Source of the DNA: Dromiciops gliroides
Taxonomy: Eukaryota > Chordata > Mammalia > Microbiotheria > Microbiotheriidae
Assembly (NCBI RefSeq): GCF_019393635.1
Contig: NC_057862.1
Span: 269,962,441-270,026,440, forward strand
DNA length: 64,000 nucleotides
Direction: 5' to 3'
This document shows, one piece after another, positions 59,781 through 64,000 of the stretch. How positions within the stretch are numbered: the stretch's first letter is position 1; every line of letters starts with the position of its first letter. Position numbers and translations under genes: made by a program. A model generated the notes under the pieces. That model did no database searches and was not told the DNA's origin. It was given only the letters and a program-made list of their open reading frames with translations.

Positions 59781-60150
59781 AATTTGCTTTTCTATAACTT
59801 CTACCCACAGCTATGACTTCTGCCCTCTGGAGCAAAGGAAAGAAAGTCTAATTCCTGTTCCATATGGCAGCCGTTTAAACACTTGACAGCTACTATATCC
59901 TAAGTGTTTGCTTCTCTAAGTTAAACACACCCAGTTTCTTCAACTGTATATAGCAATACATGGCATACTTTCCAGTTCCCACCATCTGAGTTCCCATCCT
60001 ATTCACCTTCCTTTGGATCTCATCAACACTCATCTATTTAGAAGTTCCCTCCTGCAATGCAAAATGTAACTCATCCATGCCTTCCCATTCTGTGCAATTT
60101 TTGTCTAGGTCTTCCTGTAAACTAACCACATGGTAGCCACCCTAAATACT
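59780..60150 (-). mobile_element. CR1/L3-type LINE 3' end
   Basis: ataacttctacccacagctatg, cttctgccctctggagcaaa, catatggcagccgtttaaac, ttaaacacacccagtttctt. Confidence 0.8.
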
Positions 60151-60565
60151 AGAGGTTTTCCTCAGTTTTTGACATTGTGAGGGCACCGTGAAACTCTGTG
60201 ATCCCTCACACTCACCATGTAACCATCTCATCAATATTGTAAAGGAGGCCATAAAAGGTGGCATTCTACTCTAACAAATTGAATGCTTTTTTCATAATTA
60301 ACAAATAATGAGCACAATGGAGTCAAATATTTTCTATGTCTTTTAGTCAATTGTGAAATGGTAAATATTTAATTCACTGTTGAATATTATTCCCTAATAA
60401 TATCCTCATGAAGGATACCCTTGATTCTTGTACAGGTAACTAATATAGAAACTTGAGAGTAGGTGTGTAGGTTGGAAATTATTTCTCTTCATTACTGTTT
60501 TAGGTATTAGGTATAAGATTTGATTTCTCCCACACCTTTATTAGCTGCTTCTCCTTTAGATACCA

Positions 60566-60606
<41 letters not shown>

Positions 60607-60950
60607 TCACATCCAATCTCTCAACAGCCACACAGTTATGTTGCTTTCAATGTGGATGTTCACTTCTCTATCTATAAAAGTCTAATCTGGCTGCCTTTTC
60701 CAACTATGCTCTCTTTAGTGCCATTTCTATCACCCCTCTAAGCACACTGGGGACCAGGAAGCTATGGCCTAAGTGTAGTGATTCCATTATTTTCATAAAG
60801 AAATATTTGTCATAATAATTTTTTAAAAATCTTTTTGTTTTTTTTTCTCAGTTTATTGTTCTCCCACTCTCATCTGTAAATGTTTTTGGAATGACTTTGC
60901 TTAAATAGATGTTTTGTCAAGCTTCTTTTAAACTGGACTTGGAAGAGGTG
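60150..60950. other. Mostly unassigned sequence with (CA)n
   Basis: (CA)n at 60567-60602, about 18 units. Otherwise no TE or gene that I can support. Confidence 0.4.
60567..60602. repeat. (CA)n microsatellite
   Basis: About 18 uninterrupted CA units. Confidence 0.95.
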
Positions 60951-61614
60951 GAGCCAAGGTGGTGGAGAAAAGACTAGAAGCTGCCTGAGCTCTCCCCAGT
61001 TTCCCTCAAAACAACTTTAAATCAACCCTCAAAATAAAAACAAATTCTGGAGTGACAGAACTCACAAAAGGACAGGGTAAAACAATTTTCCAGTCCCAGA
61101 CAGAGGACTTCAAGGAAGCTCTGTCTCGCCTGGGTTAAAGGGGAATGCAGCCCAGCACAGGTGATAAGTTCCAAAGTCCCAGCACAGAGCAGAAACCAAA
61201 GCCCTGCAGTACTAACTCAGCAAGCCAGCAGCACAGTGGGCCAGCTGTGAGACCACCAGCCTGATGTTGCAGACATTGGCAGGCCTGGAACTAGGCTGGG
61301 TGACCCCAGTGCAGCAGACAAACCACCAGCCTTAAAGCCCCTTGCCCCTAATCACTAGCCACTAGCCATAGAGGCCCCGGGGAAAGCAAGCCAGTGACCA
61401 GCTTCTGACCAGGAGCAAGAAGTGTGGGACAGTTCCCATGTGCCCCAGGAACATAGCTCAACTTTAAAAGTCACAAAATAGACTTGAAAATGAGTAAAAT
61501 TAAAACAAAAAATAAAAAAGACAATGTAGAATATATCATTGTAAAAACAACTGACATGGAAAATAGATCCAGGAGAGATAATTTAAGAATTATTGGACTA
61601 ACTGAAAGTCATGA

Positions 61615-61660
61615 AAGAAAGAAAGAAAGAAAGGAAGAAAGGAAGAAAGAAAGAAAGAAC
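61615..61660. repeat. (AAAG)n/(AAGG)n repeat in L1 ORF1
   Basis: Tetranucleotide purine run of about 11 units inside the RRM-coding region. Confidence 0.9.
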
Positions 61661-61691
61661 CTGCACAGCATATTTCAAGAAATTAACAAGG

Positions 61692-61842
61692 GCAGGGGCA
61701 GCTAGGTGGCACAGTGGATAAAGCACTGGCCCTGGATTCAGGAGGACCTGAATTCAAATCTGGTCTCACATAGTTGACACTTACTAGCTGTGTGACCCTG
61801 GGAAAGTCACTTAACCCTCATTGCCCCACCCAAATAAAAGAA
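61692..61842 (+). mobile_element. Marsupial tRNA-type SINE in L1 ORF1
   Basis: Full copy. Direct repeats AAGAAATTAACAAGG (61677-61691) and AAGAAATTATCAAGG (61843-61857). Confidence 0.94.
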
Positions 61843-62488
61843 AAGAAATTATCAAGGAAAATTGGCTGATATTCTAGAACTAGAAAAATTTAAAAAACTC
61901 CAAAACTCCCAGGAAAATTGCCAGATTCCAGAGCTCTCAGGTCAAGGAGAAAATACTGCAAACAGTCAGAAAGAAACAATTCAAATATCAAGAAATCATA
62001 ATCAGGATTACACAGGATTTAGCAGCTTCTACATTAAAGGATCAAAGGACTTGGGATATGATATCCTGGAAGGCAAAGGAGCTTGGATTACAACCAAGAA
62101 TCAATTACTCAGCAAAACTGAGCATAATCTTTTAGGGGAAAAATGAATATTCAATGAAATAAGGGACTTTCAAACATTACTGATGAAAAGACCAGAGCTC
62201 AACAGAAAATATTATTGTCAAATACAAAACTCAAGAAAAGCATAAAATGGGAAACAGTAAAGAAAAAACCAAATTATTTTAGGTTAAACTGTTTATATCC
62301 CTACTCTTAAGAACTGTATCTCTATTAGGGCAGTTAGATGACATATGCATATACATAGGGTCCAGGTATAAGTTAACTTTGATGGGATGATATAAAAAAA
62401 ATAAGGGTGAGAAAGAGCATTTCACTGGGGAGAAAAGGAAGAGAGGGGCAGAAAGGGGTGAATTGTATCACATGAAGAAGTGTGAAAG

Positions 62489-62632
62489 GGGGGAAGCTAG
62501 GTGGCACAGTGGATAAAGCAGTGGCCCTGGATTGAGGAGGACCTGAGTTCGAATCCAGCATCAGCCACTTGACACTAGCTGTGTGACCTTGGGCAAGTCA
62601 CTTAACCTTCACTGCCCCACCAAAAAAAACCA
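62489..62632 (+). mobile_element. Marsupial tRNA-type SINE in the L1 inter-ORF spacer
   Basis: B box GAGTTCGAATCC keeps its CpG, suggesting relative youth. Perfect 14-bp direct repeats AAGAAGTGTGAAAG (62475-62488 and 62633-62646). Confidence 0.94.
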
Positions 62633-62776
62633 AAGAAGTGTGAAAGACCTATTACAATGAAAGAAGTGTGGGGCAAATTAAGGGAGCCTGGTGAGGAAGG
62701 ACAGGGTAAAAGGAGAGAGAAACAAGTATAAACAGGGAAAAACAGAATGGAGGGAAATATACAGTTAGTAATCATA

Positions 62777-63184
62777 TTGTTGTTGCTGTTGTTTGTCCAT
62801 CATGCTCTAAGAGGACTGTGACATCAGGGGGATGTCATAACTTGCACCGAACTGGATTAAGTAAGGGAGGGCTATGTGCAAGGTCACCAACTCACTCTTT
62901 TCTCCAGAGCCATCTGGGTCAAGTAGTAAGAGGCCCCAAATGTTTAAGGTAATTGGGGTTAAGTGACTTGCCCAGGGTCACACAGCTATTAAGTGTCTGA
63001 GGTGAGATTGGAATTCAGTGACTTGCCCAGGGTCACACAGTTATTAAGTGTCTGAGGTGAGATTGGAATTCAGTGACTTGCCCAGGGTCACACAGCTATT
63101 AAGTGTCTGAGGTGAGATTTGAACTCAGGTCCTCCTGACTTCAGTGCCAGTGCTCTATCTACTGTGCCCACCTAGTTGCCCTGG
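62777..63184 (-). mobile_element. Composite marsupial SINE with internal triplication
   Basis: Long-type SINE as at 296 and 25109, but its core is present three times in tandem (see the repeat at 62963). Perfect direct repeats TAGTAATCATA (62766-62776 and 63185-63195) flank the whole unit, in the first codons of L1 ORF2. Confidence 0.92.
62963..63127 (-). repeat. 3 x 55-bp tandem repeat within the SINE
   Basis: Units start GTGACTTGCCCAGGGTCACA at 62963, 63018 and 63073, exactly 55 bp apart, each ending GAGATT-GGAATTCA or the consensus GATTTGAACTCAG in the last. Units differ by one to three bases. Confidence 0.95.
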
Positions 63185-63722
63185 TAGTAATCATAACTGT
63201 GAATGGGATAAACTCTTCCATAATAAAGGAAGCAGATAGCAGAACAGATTAAAACCCAGAATCCTATAATATATTGTTTATAAGAAATACACTAAAGCAG
63301 AGAGACACACAAATAGAGTAAAGGTAACAGGCTACAGCAGAATATATTATGCTTCAGTTGAAACAAAAAAAAAACAAAAAAGCAGGACAGGAGTAGTGAT
63401 CATGACATCAGACAAAGCAAAAGCAAAAATATATTTAATTAAAAGAGAGAAGGAAACTACATCTTGTTAAAAGGTACCATAGACAATGAAGTAATATCAA
63501 TACTAAATATATACACACCAAATGGTATGGCATCTAAATTTCCAAAGTTAAATGAGTCAGAAGAGGAAAACAGACAGTAAAACTATACTAATGGAGGACT
63601 TCTACTATTATCTTTCAGAACTAGATAAATTTAACCATAAAATAAACAAGAAAAGAGTTAAGGAGGTGAATAGAATTTTAGCAAAGTCAAATATGAAGAT
63701 CTCTGGAGAAAACTGAATGTGG

Positions 63723-63874
63723 AGGTGGTGCCATGGATAAAGCACTGGCCCTGGATTCAGGAGGATCTGAGTTCAAAATCCGGCCTCAGACACTTGATAC
63801 TTAATAGCTGTGTGACTGTGGGCAAATCACTTAACCCTCACTGCCCCGCAAAAAAACCCCAAAACAAGAACAAC
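63723..63874 (+). mobile_element. Marsupial tRNA-type SINE, 5'-truncated, in L1 ORF2
   Basis: Starts at AGGTGGTGCCATGG (first 8-10 bases missing). Direct repeats CTGAATGTGG at 63713-63722 and 63875-63884. Confidence 0.92.
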
Positions 63875-64000
63875 CTGAATGTGGGTAAAAAGGAATATAC
63901 CTTTTTCTCAGCAGTACACGGCACCTACACAAAACCTGGCAATGTATTAGGGCATAAAAACTTCATGGTCATTTGATCACGAAAAAAAAAAAAGACAGAA

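Larger units (their letters stand above)
61490..62215 (+). pseudogene. L1 ORF1, decayed, coiled coil missing
   Basis: ATG near 61490, then only about 20 codons before the RRM start (TDMENRSRRDNLRIIGL); the roughly 120-residue coiled coil seen in the copy at 40517-41263 is deleted. After RIIGL an (AAAG)n expansion (61615-61660) corrupts the RRM and a SINE interrupts it at 61692. The C-terminal domain is still readable near 62058-62132 (ISWKAKELGLQPRINYSAKL) and ends in a stop. Confidence 0.85.
60953..64000 (+). mobile_element. L1 LINE, 5' end to ORF2, continues past the window
   Basis: Starts with the L1-type 5' end AGGTGGAGCCAAGGTGGTGG (compare the minus-strand copy at 41722), a 0.5-kb 5' UTR, a decayed ORF1 (61490-62215), spacer to about 62740 and the beginning of ORF2 (GNKQLVI/TVNGI-like at 62750 and 63190). 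Further endonuclease remnants run to the window end. Interrupted by SINEs at 61692, 62489, 62777 and 63723. The right boundary is not visible. Confidence 0.9.

Noticed and set aside
62963..63127. CRISPR-like direct repeats
   Set aside because: Units are contiguous 55-bp tandem copies of SINE core without spacers, in a mammalian context.

Overview
The window is mammalian nuclear DNA, almost certainly from a marsupial. The evidence is the repeat content: about twenty copies of a short Pol III SINE that starts GGGGCAGCTAGGTGGC and carries A-box and B-box motifs, a longer composite SINE and a Mar1-like SINE with the same family of body sequence, RTE-clade LINEs of the BovB/RTE1 type, L1 copies, MIR and L2/CR1-L3 relics, and hAT-type DNA transposon fossils. 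This combination is characteristic of opossum and Australian marsupials; I cannot name the species. Nothing bacterial, viral or CRISPR-like is present.

No complete host protein-coding gene is visible. Nearly every long open frame is a piece of a LINE, a SINE shadow or chance. The best host-gene evidence is on the minus strand at 52.5-54.6 kb: a 39-nt exon (54535-54573) and a terminal coding exon (52994-53101) joined in frame by good splice sites, followed by a 3' UTR with an AATAAA. The encoded end is a basic stretch plus a short amphipathic helix ending in TAA; I do not recognise the protein. Two weaker plus-strand exon candidates lie at 22155-22233 (one open frame) and 32425-32500 (noncoding). 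Two CpG-bearing, repeat-free blocks (6440-6775, 14460-14875) look like possible conserved regulatory elements.

Layout. 0-5.1 kb: SINEs and an old plus-strand L1 broken by SINEs, an antisense L1 tail and an unidentified 0.45 kb insert. 5.5-5.9 kb: tail of an RTE. 6-17 kb: mostly unique AT-rich sequence with MIRs and SINEs. 17.1-19.6 kb: decayed minus-strand RTE with readable endonuclease and RT parts. 20.6-20.9 kb: end of a second, BovB-type RTE. 21-25 kb: largely unique. 25.8-31.0 kb: the longest L1, with ORF2 split by frameshifts and by a SINE-in-SINE insertion. 31-33 kb: unique. 33.1-36.4 kb: another L1 holding a solo LTR and microsatellites. 36.5-37.2 kb: BovB-type RTE with a YADD box, itself inside an L2/MIR3-like relic. 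37.3-38.2 kb: ancient repeat containing a hAT fossil and a 70-bp L1 ORF1 patch. 38.6-41.7 kb: minus-strand L1 with 5' UTR and near-complete ORF1 but essentially no ORF2 (HAL1-like). 42-52 kb: ancient repeats, MIR, L1 tails, CR1/L3, a hAT MITE and SINEs. 52.5-54.6 kb: the exon pair. 55-60 kb: ancient repeats and CR1/L3. 61.0-64.0 kb: a plus-strand L1 running off the window end, with four SINE insertions.

There is no operon-like cooperation here. The functional relationships visible are between parasites: the L1 machinery explains the poly(A)-tailed SINEs with 8-16 bp target-site duplications, and the RTE/Mar1 pair share a 3' tail. I did not find a convincing new biological system; the most unusual objects are the ORF2-less L1, the 70-bp L1 patch, the layered SINE-in-SINE-in-L1 insertion and a SINE with a perfect-register internal triplication.
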